DNA from: Sulfurospirillum sp. SCADC
GTDB lineage: Bacteria; Campylobacterota; Campylobacteria; Campylobacterales; Sulfurospirillaceae
Direction of reading: 5' to 3'
Assembly (NCBI RefSeq): GCF_000743525.1
Contig: NZ_JQGK01000005.1
Coordinates: 1-64,000 of the forward strand
Length of the DNA stretch: 64,000 nucleotides
In this document: positions 45,469-54,280 of the stretch, piece after piece
Position numbering within the stretch: position 1 is the stretch's first letter
How the letters are laid out: every line of letters begins with the position of its first letter
The notes under the pieces: generated by a model
Databases searched by the model: none
Told to the model about the DNA's origin: nothing
What the model saw: the letters and a program-made list of their open reading frames with translations, nothing else
Program-made: the position numbers and the translations under genes

Positions 45469-48400
45469 TTATTTTTGGCGTTTTGGGTGTTTTTTGGCTC
45501 CTTGTGGTATGGTGCCTAAGAGTTTTTCTCCTTTGACCTCGTGGTAATAACCGAGTGGGTCGATGGTGTATTTTCGTACCGCAATAGCAAATTTAATGCC
45601 TTGATCGCACTCGAAATCTTTTTTGGGTACTTTAATATTTTCAGCTTCCCAAAACTCTAAAGTTTCTTGCGAGCAATTACCGATAGCTCTATCTTCTGGT
45701 AAACATTTTTTACACATGTCTTTTTGTTGTTTAAAAAGTGTTATGGGAGAGCATACAAATCCATCTATTATGCCATTATGTATGGAGTTTAATATAAAAT
45801 TTGCACCATTAAGCTGTTTGAAATACCCTAAGAGTTTTTTACTAGGTTTTTTAGGTGTTGCTTTTGTCTCTAATTCAATGAGGTCATTTTTGAATACACT
45901 AAAGCAAAAATATTTTTCATCCATTCCCTCAGGATTTGTACCTAAAGATTTATTGGGGACTTCTGCTTTTGTCATATCTGAAAGATAGATAGGAACTACA
46001 TGATACTTATCATCTTTCTTGTATATATCAACTCTTGGAATTGTGCTTGAGTTGTAAAAATTTTTATCATTTCCGCTAGCGACTTTATCATTTCTAAAAA
46101 GCTCAAATTTATCTTCGTCTATAGGAATCCGCCTTCTTTTGTATTTATTTTTTATTGGCTTGATTCTTGGATAAGGTTTAGCGGTTTGTTCATGTGCAGC
46201 TCCCGTTACGCTAGCACGAGGTGGTCGGCTGATAAGAAGGCGGTTGAGTGTAATGGTATCTCCCGCTTTTGTTTGGATACTCTCTTGGCGTTCAAGCGTT
46301 GTTGCTTGCTCAACAGCTTCTTTAAACTGTTTTATTGGAGTTATTAGAACGGGTTTATCTTTTTCGACTTTTGCTTCTTTTTTGGCAAAATAATCGCTGA
46401 GTTTTTTAACCATACCTTGCGTACTAAACGCTATCATGATGGCATCCATCGCATGATGCGTATGCGTTTCACGATTTTTATTATCTAATCCCCATTGATG
46501 ACGAAGTGTTGAGGTTAGCTTTCCACTACGCACTTGAATACGAAGCTTGTCATCATCGTGTGAGAGTTTCCAGTGATTTTCGCAATAAGTCTTAATGGCT
46601 TTTGACATATAACGAGTATCGTTGAGGTTGCGTGAAATAAACTCTTTTCGACTTTGTGGGTCACTAAAATTTTCTTTTATGAGGTAATTTCTTTTTTTCT
46701 CCCCTAAAGTAGATTCCATTAAGATATAGCTTTTAAAGGTATCCCAATCTTTTTTTTCATCTTGAAACCACTCAAACGGTGTTCGGTTCTTTTTGTTTTG
46801 ATTGCATGCACTGTGAACAAGAACTTTATTGACATAGCTGTCGTCTTGGCTTTGACTAAGAGGGAGTATATGGTCTATTTCAGCATAGCCATCTTCAAAA
46901 ATCATGGGGTAATGTAAATTTTTTTGACAGTAAGGACAAGTGTCTTTTTGTTCACTTCGTAATTTAGATTTTAAGATATTTTTGTAGCTTGGCTTCACAC
47001 CTTCTTCTACGAGTTTTTCAGTAATTTGACGATGCATTTTTTCGTTTTTGTCTCTGTCTTTTTCCCAGCGCTTTCTATCTTCTTTTGTATTGACTTCTCT
47101 CGCAAGTTCAAAATGCACTTTATCGAAACTGCCATATTTTGAGACTAAAGCATTGGCAACTTGGCGAAATTGTGCAAATGCTCGGATGACGGTTGGGTTT
47201 AAGATGGCGATGTTTGTCTCTTTGAGAGGTGGTAAAAGGATGGATTTTTCATGAGAAGGTTTTGGCAATAAGTTATTTTCGAATGCATATTGAACTGCTT
47301 CATCATACCTTGCATAGCCTTCTATCATGATTTTAGAAATAATTTTTATTGCTTTAAGTGAAAGCTGGTTGAATTGACTAAAAGATAATTTAGCCAATTC
47401 GGCAATATGATTGTTATCTATCCAGTCAATATTGACAAGTAAGTTTTTAAGCTTTGTTTCTTTTTGTTCAAATGTTTTATCGTAGGTTAAAATTTTTGCT
47501 ATCTCGTCTGAAATTTCTGTATTTTTTAAAAAAGTTTCATAGTTCAAACCAAGAATTTTTTTAAATTTTGCATTCCCTACAAGATTTATCCATGTTTTTT
47601 CCTCATCGCTTATACTTTTGAACGATATATCTTTTGCAAGATTTAACTCTTTTCGCAGTTGCTTATATTTGAGTGTTTCTTTACTTCTAGCTATTTGAAT
47701 AAGTTGTTCAATACTTTTTAATTCAATTAGCTTTTTTTCTTGTTTATTTTCATCAATAACAATGGTTGAAAAAATTTTACTTAGTATTACAAACTGTTCG
47801 GCTGATGGAGAAGCTTTAGGTGCTCTTTTTTCTCCATCTTGATTTTTGCTTTTGATTTTTGGATAAAAAGTGCAGTAACCAACCATATCTTCGATACTTT
47901 GCATCGGTTTGACATAAAAAGCGATGTCGGTATAGGCTTTTTGAAGTTCAGAAGTGGCAAAAGTAGAGCCAAATTTTTGTTGTGTTTCAAAAATGCGTTG
48001 AATCTCTTCAACCAAAAAGTCTCTAGGAATTGAAATCTCGTAATCACCGCTTTTATTGCGCTTTTTACCTTGCAAGCCTCTTTCTTTCCAAAGCCATTCA
48101 CCCACACTTTGGCATCCTGCTTCAAGAAATTTTTTCTTGAGTTCAGCACCTGCTTTTTTGACTTTTCCGCTCTCTTCGTCGCTTTCATCATCGCCTAAAA
48201 ATTTATATCCCCGATGCTTTGCGATGTGAATCAGCACACGAGCCAGTTCGTCGCCACTTAAAAGATGATAGAGTGCATCATGGCGGAGTTTCCAAACATC
48301 GACACGGTTACTTTGGGAGTGAAACATGCCCATTTCTTCATCTAAGAGCGTTTTATCAATGAGTTTATACGTTATAAGAAGATTTTTGATAGTATTCATT

Positions 48401-48615
48401 CGAACACGCCGTCGTTTAATCACACGGCGAAGCCCTCTTGCGTCTCGCCTAGCTTTATTGGGGCTTTCTTTTTCTTTGGGAGTTTCAGCAGCAGTAAATA
48501 ATCTTACACCGCAATCAATAATTTTGTTGTTTTCATCGTTATCTTTGTCGTACTCAACCACTGCCCAACCAAGTGAGCTAATCCCTAAATCGATTCCTAA
48601 AATTTTCTCAACCAT
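45469..48615 (-). CDS. cas9: CRISPR-associated endonuclease Cas9, type II-C
   Basis: Cas9 uses a crRNA-tracrRNA pair to cut matching DNA. The 1048-residue protein is mid-sized for II-C. It has RuvC-I 'GIDLGISSLGWA' with Asp9, an Arg-rich bridge helix ('ARRDARGLRRVIKRRRVR'), RuvC-II 'FELAREVN' (Glu near 503), an HNH domain with a 'CPYC' zinc pair, 'EIDHILPLS' (His near 582) and 'ACNQNKKN' (Asn near 605), and RuvC-III 'THHAMDAIMIAF' (His near 721, Asp near 724). All catalytic residues are present. ATG at 48615 has AAAAGG six bases upstream; an ATG five codons earlier (48630) lacks this. The gene is AT-rich and has no TTACATGTAA. Confidence 0.97.
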   Translation of the reverse strand: MVEKILGIDLGISSLGWAVVEYDKDNDENNKIIDCGVRLFTAAETPKEKESPNKARRDARGLRRVIKRRRVRMNTIKNLLITYKLIDKTLLDEEMGMFHSQSNRVDVWKLRHDALYHLLSGDELARVLIHIAKHRGYKFLGDDESDEESGKVKKAGAELKKKFLEAGCQSVGEWLWKERGLQGKKRNKSGDYEISIPRDFLVEEIQRIFETQQKFGSTFATSELQKAYTDIAFYVKPMQSIEDMVGYCTFYPKIKSKNQDGEKRAPKASPSAEQFVILSKIFSTIVIDENKQEKKLIELKSIEQLIQIARSKETLKYKQLRKELNLAKDISFKSISDEEKTWINLVGNAKFKKILGLNYETFLKNTEISDEIAKILTYDKTFEQKETKLKNLLVNIDWIDNNHIAELAKLSFSQFNQLSLKAIKIISKIMIEGYARYDEAVQYAFENNLLPKPSHEKSILLPPLKETNIAILNPTVIRAFAQFRQVANALVSKYGSFDKVHFELAREVNTKEDRKRWEKDRDKNEKMHRQITEKLVEEGVKPSYKNILKSKLRSEQKDTCPYCQKNLHYPMIFEDGYAEIDHILPLSQSQDDSYVNKVLVHSACNQNKKNRTPFEWFQDEKKDWDTFKSYILMESTLGEKKRNYLIKENFSDPQSRKEFISRNLNDTRYMSKAIKTYCENHWKLSHDDDKLRIQVRSGKLTSTLRHQWGLDNKNRETHTHHAMDAIMIAFSTQGMVKKLSDYFAKKEAKVEKDKPVLITPIKQFKEAVEQATTLERQESIQTKAGDTITLNRLLISRPPRASVTGAAHEQTAKPYPRIKPIKNKYKRRRIPIDEDKFELFRNDKVASGNDKNFYNSSTIPRVDIYKKDDKYHVVPIYLSDMTKAEVPNKSLGTNPEGMDEKYFCFSVFKNDLIELETKATPKKPSKKLLGYFKQLNGANFILNSIHNGIIDGFVCSPITLFKQQKDMCKKCLPEDRAIGNCSQETLEFWEAENIKVPKKDFECDQGIKFAIAVRKYTIDPLGYYHEVKGEKLLGTIPQGAKKHPKRQK

Positions 48616-48661
48616 GACGTACCTTTTCATCGTGAATTAAGCAATGTTCATATAGTATCAC

Positions 48662-48775
48662 ATTTATAGCACAACCGAGTGAGATCTAAGGGCTATAATA
48701 AGGGTTTCTAAGCTTCTCCCGTGAAGCGCTACTCTACGGAGTATCTTCTAAAAAGCTTTTCCTTTTTTCTTCAAC
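48662..48775 (+). ncRNA. tracrRNA
   Basis: The anti-repeat at 48664-48699 pairs with the repeat: 21 of its first 22 bases match the repeat's reverse complement, then CTAAGGG opposes the C run as an internal bulge, then CTATAA pairs with the repeat's first bases. The tail follows as in C. jejuni, with hairpins GCTTC/GAAGC (48712-48727) and ACTC/GAGT (48731-48742), an AAAAGCTTTT palindrome and a T tract ending near 48770. A TATAGT -10 at 48651-48656 fits a start near 48662. The gene is divergent from cas9. Confidence 0.9.
48663..48671 (-). promoter_or_regulatory. Repeat-derived extended -10 promoter for cas9
   Basis: The minus strand of the tracrRNA anti-repeat reads TGCTATAAA, one base from the TGCTATAAT promoter of every CRISPR repeat. 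Start would be near 48656, giving a 41-base leader to the cas9 ATG at 48615. The promoter thus seems inherited from an ancestral repeat. Confidence 0.55.
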
Positions 48776-49010
48776 TTCCATACATTATTTTTTACATGTA
48801 AAGCCTATTTCTGATTTGCTGCTTCGATTTTTTCGGAGATTTGTTGCCACTCTTAAAAAGACTTTTGCTAATTCTGTACATAAATGTAGCTAGATCATAT
48901 TGCACAGTTTTGCTAGGGGAAGGAAGCTTGGCGTATGGCGAAATTATCTTACATGTAAAGATTCAGAGTGAGCGTTCTCTTTTGCTTTTAGAGGCAAAAG
49001 AGAAGGAGTT
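48776..49010. other. Intergenic region between tracrRNA and cheY
   Basis: No gene is seen. It holds two TTACATGTAA copies (48792 and 48949) and a hairpin downstream of cheY with arms TTCTCTTTTGC (48975-48985) and GCAAAAGAGAA (48994-49004), which may protect or end the cheY transcript. Confidence 0.6.
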
Positions 49011-49370
49011 TTAGCTGACGATCTCTTTGAGTTTTTCTCTTAAAAGAAACGCGGTGAACGGTTTGACGATGTAATTGCTCACACCCTCTTTGATCGCGGT
49101 AATGACCTCTTGTTTGCCACCTTCGGTTGTCACCATAATAATCGGTGTTGTTTTATACGCTTCCATAGCGCGCAGTGCTCTTACCAAATGCAGACCGTCC
49201 ATGCGTGGCATATTCCAGTCTGTCATAATCACATCAAATTTTTGTTCTTTGATTTTTTCAAGTGCATCTAACCCATCTTCGGCTGCGGTGGTTGTGTGGC
49301 CTATACTGTTGATGGTATTGCACAGAATTCTGCGCATAGTTGAGCTATCGTCAACAACTAAAAAATGCAT
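49011..49370 (-). CDS. cheY: CheY-type single-domain response regulator
   Basis: The 119-residue protein is only a receiver domain: 'LVVDDSSTMRRIL', phospho-Asp51 in 'MTDWNMPRMDG', 'MVTTEGGK' and Lys in 'YIVKPF'. The 'T-x-x-x-x-K' pattern matches chemotaxis CheY, which binds the flagellar switch when phosphorylated. It stands alone, though CheY paralogues with other roles are possible. Confidence 0.85.
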   Translation of the reverse strand: MHFLVVDDSSTMRRILCNTINSIGHTTTAAEDGLDALEKIKEQKFDVIMTDWNMPRMDGLHLVRALRAMEAYKTTPIIMVTTEGGKQEVITAIKEGVSNYIVKPFTAFLLREKLKEIVS

Positions 49371-49451
49371 ATCTCGTCCTTTTAAAAATTCGTCTCTAAT
49401 GCTTAAGCAAAAAGCGTTCTAGTTTTGATATTATATTGAAAATTTTGGGGA

Positions 49452-50435
49452 ATGCAGGTGAACTACATCGGCTCGAAAGTAAAACTGCTCTCTTTTATCG
49501 ATGAGCACCTATCGTCTCTTTTAAAAGAAGATGTAGCCCTTAAAATTTTTTGCGATCTTTTTGCAGGGAGCGGTTCGGTTGGGAGCTATTTTGCTCACAA
49601 AGGGTGGAGCATTCTTAGCAATGACGTGGAATTTTACAGTTATGTGCTCAACTATGCGCTGCTAAAACCGCCCGAATTATCTGCCATCACTCCCATCATT
49701 GACGCCTTAAATGCACTGCCTTTACGCAAAGGGCTGATGTATGAGCACTACTGTTTGGAAAGTGGCAGTGGACGGAACTATTTTAGCGCTGAAAATGCTC
49801 AAAAAATCGATGCGGTGCGCCAAGGCATTGAAGCGTATAAGCGTGATGAGCCACTGTATATTTACCTCTTAGCCTCACTGCTGCACAGCGCTGACAAAGT
49901 TGCGAACACCGCTTCTATTTACAGTGCGTATCTCAAACATCTCAAGCCTTTGGCGTGCGAAAAACTGCATCTGCATGCGTTTCCCACACGTGCATCGCAC
50001 GCTAATCATCAGGTTTTTTGCGAAGATGCCAATGGGCTTATTTCCACGCTTACAGGCGATATTCTCTACCTCGATCCGCCGTACAACCGTCGTCAATACG
50101 GAGCGAATTACCACATCTTAAACACGATAGCGCGGTATGATGCGTTTACGCCCAAGGGAAAAACAGGGGTGAGGGCGTATGAAAGTTCGGCGTATTGTAA
50201 GAGTCGAACAGCGCTTTTGGCATTGGAAGATGTTATCCAAAAAGCGCGCTTTTCGTGGATCATTTTAAGCTATAACGATGAGGGGATTATTGATCTTTCT
50301 TCGCTATCCAACATGTTGGAGCGCTATGGCAGGTGCGCGTCGTTTCAGATGTCCCATCAGCGTTTTAAAGGGTATCGCAATCAGGAAAATAAAAAAGCAT
50401 TAAGCGAGTATCTTTATATTCTTGAAAAAATGTAG
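49452..50435 (+). CDS. Orphan D12-class DNA adenine N6-methyltransferase
   Basis: The 327-residue protein opens with 'NYIGSKVKLL' and 'DLFAGSGSVGSYF' (SAM-binding), and has the catalytic 'LYLDPPYNRRQYG' near residue 208, the alpha-type order shared with Dam. No restriction endonuclease gene is adjacent. A regulatory or protective orphan methylase is therefore likely. The target sequence cannot be read from the protein alone. Confidence 0.88.
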   Translation: MQVNYIGSKVKLLSFIDEHLSSLLKEDVALKIFCDLFAGSGSVGSYFAHKGWSILSNDVEFYSYVLNYALLKPPELSAITPIIDALNALPLRKGLMYEHYCLESGSGRNYFSAENAQKIDAVRQGIEAYKRDEPLYIYLLASLLHSADKVANTASIYSAYLKHLKPLACEKLHLHAFPTRASHANHQVFCEDANGLISTLTGDILYLDPPYNRRQYGANYHILNTIARYDAFTPKGKTGVRAYESSAYCKSRTALLALEDVIQKARFSWIILSYNDEGIIDLSSLSNMLERYGRCASFQMSHQRFKGYRNQENKKALSEYLYILEKM

Positions 50436-50618
50436 AGAAAAAACGTCAAAATGCTCTTATTTTATAAGATTTTTTAGAGACTATCTTAAGCAAACTCACT
50501 GTACAATCCCTCTAATGCACGACGTCTAAGGCTTAGACAAACATAATCGTAACAACTTCTTTTGTCACTACTTTTATGTTTTTTCCTCTTCGTGCCACTT
50601 TACATGTAAGGATTTTTT

Positions 50619-51707
50619 ATGCAAAGAAGAGCGTTTATGAAAGGGTGCATCGCCCTTGGAGCTAGTTCTGTCATCCTCCCTCAGGTTTCGATTTTGGAAG
50701 CGAGTGAGCCAAAGGGTAAAACACGTATTTTTTACGTCATAAACCGTTACAATCTCAAACACGAAAATAAAAATGGCTTGACCAAACTTTGGGTTCCACT
50801 TCCACAAGAGACCAGTTACCAAAAAGTGAGCGATTTTAAATTTAGCTCAAATGCCACCAATGCGTATGTCACCGACAAAAACAGCTACAAAGCCAGAACG
50901 CTTTACGCTGAGTGGAAAAATGGCGGCGAAAAACTCCTCGAAGTAACCTATACGATTACGACGAATGAGCGCAATGCTGATCTCTCAAAAGCTACCGCTT
51001 CCACCAAATACCCTAAAGACGTTGCCCACTATCTCAAACCAACCGCACATATCCCAACGAGTGGAAAAGTGAAAGAGTTGGCGCTTAAAATCACAGAAAA
51101 CAGCAAAACACCCCTCGATAAAGCCAAAGCGATTTACGCATGGGTCACTGAAAATATGTACCGTGACGATGCGGTCATCGGGTGTGGTGTGGGTGATGCG
51201 GGCAAGGCGATAGAGCAAAACATTATGGGTGGCAAATGCACCGACATTAGCTCTGTTTTTGTTGCTCTTTTACGAAGTGTCGGCGTGCCTGCGCGTGAGA
51301 TCTTCGGTATCCGTTTAGGCAGTTCTCGCTACTCCAAAGCATGCGGAAGCAGCGATGAAAAAGGGTTGGCAAAAATCACGGGAGGCGAGCATTGTCGTGC
51401 TGAGTTTTATTTGGATGGCGCGGGCTGGGTTCCATGCGATCCTGCCGATGTGGCAAAAGTCATCTTAACCGAAAAAATGACGCTGAATGATCCACTTGTG
51501 AAAGGGGTACGTGAGTATTTCTTCGGCAACTGGGAGATGAACTGGATGGGTTACAACACAGCGCGTGATTTTGTGCTTTCCCCAACGCCAGCGCAAAAAC
51601 CACTCAATATGTTTGGTTATCCGTACGGCGAAGTCAAAGATGAAGTGCTAGACTATTACGCTCCAGCAGCTTTCAGTTATAGCTTTGTCTCTCAAGAAAA
51701 ACTTTAA
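50619..51707 (+). CDS. Tat-exported transglutaminase-like protein
   Basis: The 362-residue protein has a twin-arginine signal ('MQRRAFMKGCIALGASSVIL'), and a transglutaminase-like (papain-fold) domain with Cys in 'GGKCTDISSVFVALLRSVGVPAREIFG', His in 'GGEHCRAEFYL' and Asp in 'WVPCDPAD'. Activity may be proteolytic. Tat export implies folding, possibly with metal, before export. It is followed after three bases by MerT- and MerP-like genes, suggesting a metal-linked operon. TTACATGTAAGG forms the ribosome site. Confidence 0.85.
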   Translation: MQRRAFMKGCIALGASSVILPQVSILEASEPKGKTRIFYVINRYNLKHENKNGLTKLWVPLPQETSYQKVSDFKFSSNATNAYVTDKNSYKARTLYAEWKNGGEKLLEVTYTITTNERNADLSKATASTKYPKDVAHYLKPTAHIPTSGKVKELALKITENSKTPLDKAKAIYAWVTENMYRDDAVIGCGVGDAGKAIEQNIMGGKCTDISSVFVALLRSVGVPAREIFGIRLGSSRYSKACGSSDEKGLAKITGGEHCRAEFYLDGAGWVPCDPADVAKVILTEKMTLNDPLVKGVREYFFGNWEMNWMGYNTARDFVLSPTPAQKPLNMFGYPYGEVKDEVLDYYAPAAFSYSFVSQEKL

Positions 51708-51710
51708 CGT

Positions 51711-52043
51711 ATGAAAAAAGAGATTCTAAGTTTACTCACAGCACTGCTCTCAGCCTTTGCCGCCACGGCATGTTGTCTGCCTCCACTGCTGTTTTTACTC
51801 TTTGGAATCTCTTTTGGATTTTTAAGTTTTTTAGAACTCCTCACCCCGTTTCGCATACCGCTCTCCCTTTTATCGCTTTTTGTTTTGTGGCTTTCATGGC
51901 GCTCTTACGCGCATCACACCTTTACATGTAATCCTCAAAAGAAAAAGTACTATGTGTGGTTTTACTCGATTATTCTAGGGTTGATTGTCGTGATATTGCT
52001 CTATCCTGAATGGGCAAATTTTTTTATTGAGGATGCAGAATGA
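51711..52043 (+). CDS. MerT-like membrane protein
   Basis: The 110-residue protein has three hydrophobic spans and a Cys pair in the first span ('ATACCLPPLLFLLFG'), as in the mercury transporter MerT. Without MerA or MerR nearby, transport of another soft metal is as likely. A TTACATGTAA is read 'TFTCNP', placing an extra Cys in a loop. It overlaps the next gene as ATGA. Confidence 0.75.
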   Translation: MKKEILSLLTALLSAFAATACCLPPLLFLLFGISFGFLSFLELLTPFRIPLSLLSLFVLWLSWRSYAHHTFTCNPQKKKYYVWFYSIILGLIVVILLYPEWANFFIEDAE

Positions 52044-52330
52044 AAAAATGGTTGATACTCCTTTTACCGTTGATGCTGTTCGCAAAAGAAGAAGTGGTCA
52101 TAAAAGTAGCACGAATGCACTGTCCATTATGTACAACGGTGGTCAAAAAAGCACTCAAAAGCGTTGAAGGTGTTGAGTCATCTAAAGTGACGTTAGAGAC
52201 GAAATTAGCGGTCGTCATTGCCAAAGATGGCATTGACGATAAGGCGTTTTTAGAAGCGGTGAAAACGACGGGATATGAGGGTGTGGTTGTGTCTCGTCAT
52301 CGTTTGAAAGAACAGGCTAATTTTTATTGA
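52040..52330 (+). CDS. MerP-like periplasmic heavy-metal-binding protein
   Basis: The 96-residue protein has a signal peptide ('MKKWLILLLPLMLFAK') and one HMA domain with the metal site 'MHCPLCTTVVKKAL', in place of the usual GMTCxxC. It would pass metal to the MerT-like partner encoded directly upstream. The operon transglutaminase-MerT-MerP is unusual. Confidence 0.82.
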   Translation: MKKWLILLLPLMLFAKEEVVIKVARMHCPLCTTVVKKALKSVEGVESSKVTLETKLAVVIAKDGIDDKAFLEAVKTTGYEGVVVSRHRLKEQANFY

Positions 52331-52382
52331 ATTGGGCAACGAAAAATTAAAAGCTTATTTAAAATAGTCCGTACCCTTTATC

Positions 52383-53012
52383 TCATAAAAATTTAGCCCA
52401 ATGGCTCTCACATACTATAGAGATACCAGTCTCTTTATTATCACGATATTCTACGGCTTTTTCAATTTTTCGTCCATAGCTTGAATGTGCCCAGTCTTTA
52501 CTTCCAATATCACCTATGACAAGATAGTCGGTATCTTTTTTAACAATGTCATGAATAATACCTCCTAACTCTTTTACAAGTTCTTCAAGGATTTTTCTTG
52601 CACCAGTTGTAAATACTCCCGTAAATACAAAAGATGATCCACTAAAAACAATAGTTGGAAATGGTACACATAAAGGCAACGTACTACTCATGCTTTCTGT
52701 ATCATCGCCTATAATCTCACCGCCTGTAAGTTTGACCATTATTTCTAAAAGTTCTTGCTTTTCTTCATCGTCGAACACATCATCACTGAGCATAATAGAT
52801 ACTCGATCATAAATGATGTTAAATGGATATGATTGTGAAAATTCTCTATTTGATTCAACCCATGAGAGAAGGTATTCGGCTTCTTTTTTGTTTATATTAC
52901 CATCAGCCATAATTCCACGGCAAATGCCTATAAGCTCGTCTACTTTTCTATCGCTTGTATCTTTAGCTCTTATAGCCCTAGAAGCTAATTGATTTTGGTC
53001 GTCTTTTTTCAT
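52383..53012 (-). CDS. TerB-like plus BRCT-domain protein
   Basis: The 209-residue protein has a helical N-terminal part with 'DELIGICRGIMADGNINKKEAEYLLSW', like TerB/tellurite-type domains, and a C-terminal BRCT domain ('SFVFTGVFTTGARKILEELVKELGG', 'DTDYLVIGD', 'ISIVCESHWAKFL') as in NAD-dependent DNA ligase. BRCT domains bind DNA ends or phosphopeptides. It overlaps the upstream gene by four bases. This architecture is found in accessory DNA; the role is unknown. Confidence 0.8.
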   Translation of the reverse strand: MKKDDQNQLASRAIRAKDTSDRKVDELIGICRGIMADGNINKKEAEYLLSWVESNREFSQSYPFNIIYDRVSIMLSDDVFDDEEKQELLEIMVKLTGGEIIGDDTESMSSTLPLCVPFPTIVFSGSSFVFTGVFTTGARKILEELVKELGGIIHDIVKKDTDYLVIGDIGSKDWAHSSYGRKIEKAVEYRDNKETGISIVCESHWAKFL

Positions 53013-53407
53013 GCTTCATTCTTATATTTATTTTGGTCGAAAGTGAAGATAGTTGTCATGCCTGTCGCGCTACATGTAATGGTTTTACCTTCATCTCTTA
53101 ACTCATCAATATCTAAGTCTTTACCTTTAAGTCCTTGAAGTTTTGCAAGATAAACTATTGCACCATGCTTAGGCTTTATATTTTTTAGTCTACGTTCGTA
53201 CCCACCTTTAAAACCAAGAGGAGGGAGTTCACCATTTTTAGCTTTATTTGCTAATTCAGGATTGTTAATTGCAAGTTCTCTTCCAAGTTCCCACGCAATT
53301 ATTAACCCTTTATCGTCGCCATTCCATCGTTTATCGAAATCAGGTTTATTTCTTATGGGCTCATTTATTGATTGGTAAACATTAATTTTTTGAGAGAATA
53401 AATTCAC
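53009..53407 (-). CDS. Hypothetical partner of the BRCT protein
   Basis: The 132-residue protein has no family I recognise. It contains 'GLIIAWELGRELAINNPELANKAKNGELPPLGFKGGYERRLK' in short helical pieces and a C-terminal 'TITCSATGMTTIFTFD' beta part. It is translationally coupled to the BRCT gene (ATGA), so the two products probably act together. A diverged palindrome copy (CTACATGTAA) lies in its 3' half. Confidence 0.6.
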   Translation of the reverse strand: MNLFSQKINVYQSINEPIRNKPDFDKRWNGDDKGLIIAWELGRELAINNPELANKAKNGELPPLGFKGGYERRLKNIKPKHGAIVYLAKLQGLKGKDLDIDELRDEGKTITCSATGMTTIFTFDQNKYKNEA

Positions 53408-53610
53408 GTTGTGCCTTCTCCTCTATCTCTATTTTCTCTTTACAAGTAAAGAATTTAAGGAAAGCTTAGCAAAAAAATTCTTTAAAATTACCTCTCATAC
53501 TTTTCTTATGTCCTTGTGCACGTTTGCATGCTAAAATTGCATTATCCAAAAATACTCAAGTGAATGAAGTGGATGCAGCGTTCAATCTTCTTTACATGTA
53601 AAGGCAAATC

Positions 53611-54237
53611 ATGGGTGAATACTCTTTTCTTTTAGGGATAGTGACGGTGTTTATATTGGGGACGATGAGTCCGGGACCTAGTTTTATTTTAACCGCCAAA
53701 ACGGCTGTTTCAAAGTCTCGCAAAGAGGGTTTTGGGGTCGCTATTGGTTTAGGATTGGGTGCTGTTGTCTTTTCGCTTTTAGCCATTTTTGGGCTCTATG
53801 CTATTTTGAAAACGGTGCCTTTTTTGTACGGCTTTTTAAAAATAGTAGGAGGCATGTACCTTGTCTATTTAGCCTATAAAATGTGGAAATATGCCGATAC
53901 ACCTTTAGATACCAAGCTAAATTTGGAGCAAAAACCAAAGAGTTTTACCAAGGCGATTTTACTCGGTTTAGCAACACAGATGAGCAATCCAAAAACTGCC
54001 ATCATCATCGGAAGTATTTTTGCAGCACTTCTTCCCCAAGAGATACCGCCTTTTGGAACACTTTTAGTCTGCCTCATCGCATTTATCATCGATGTTTCAT
54101 GGTACTCGTGCGTTGTAGGGCTGTTATCGACACAAAAAGCCCAAAAGGTTTATTTGCGTTCTAAAAAGTACATCGATAAAATTGCAGGAAGTGTACTGGG
54201 TGCTTTAGGTCTTAAGTTAGCGTTGGATAGGGCGTAG
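53611..54237 (+). CDS. LysE-family amino acid exporter
   Basis: The 208-residue protein has six hydrophobic spans and the family start 'FILGTMSPGPSFIL', with 'LGLATQMSNPKTAII' in the middle. LysE/RhtB proteins export amino acids or homoserine lactones. It starts after TTACATGTAAAGG. The substrate is unknown. Confidence 0.88.
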   Translation: MGEYSFLLGIVTVFILGTMSPGPSFILTAKTAVSKSRKEGFGVAIGLGLGAVVFSLLAIFGLYAILKTVPFLYGFLKIVGGMYLVYLAYKMWKYADTPLDTKLNLEQKPKSFTKAILLGLATQMSNPKTAIIIGSIFAALLPQEIPPFGTLLVCLIAFIIDVSWYSCVVGLLSTQKAQKVYLRSKKYIDKIAGSVLGALGLKLALDRA

Positions 54238-54280
54238 GTTACGGTACAATACTCCGTAAATTTACCATACAAGGCTTTAT

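Noticed and set aside
42993-48775. Subtype II-A or II-B CRISPR
   Set aside because: Neither csn2 nor cas4 is present; gene order, repeat promoter and tracrRNA fit II-C.
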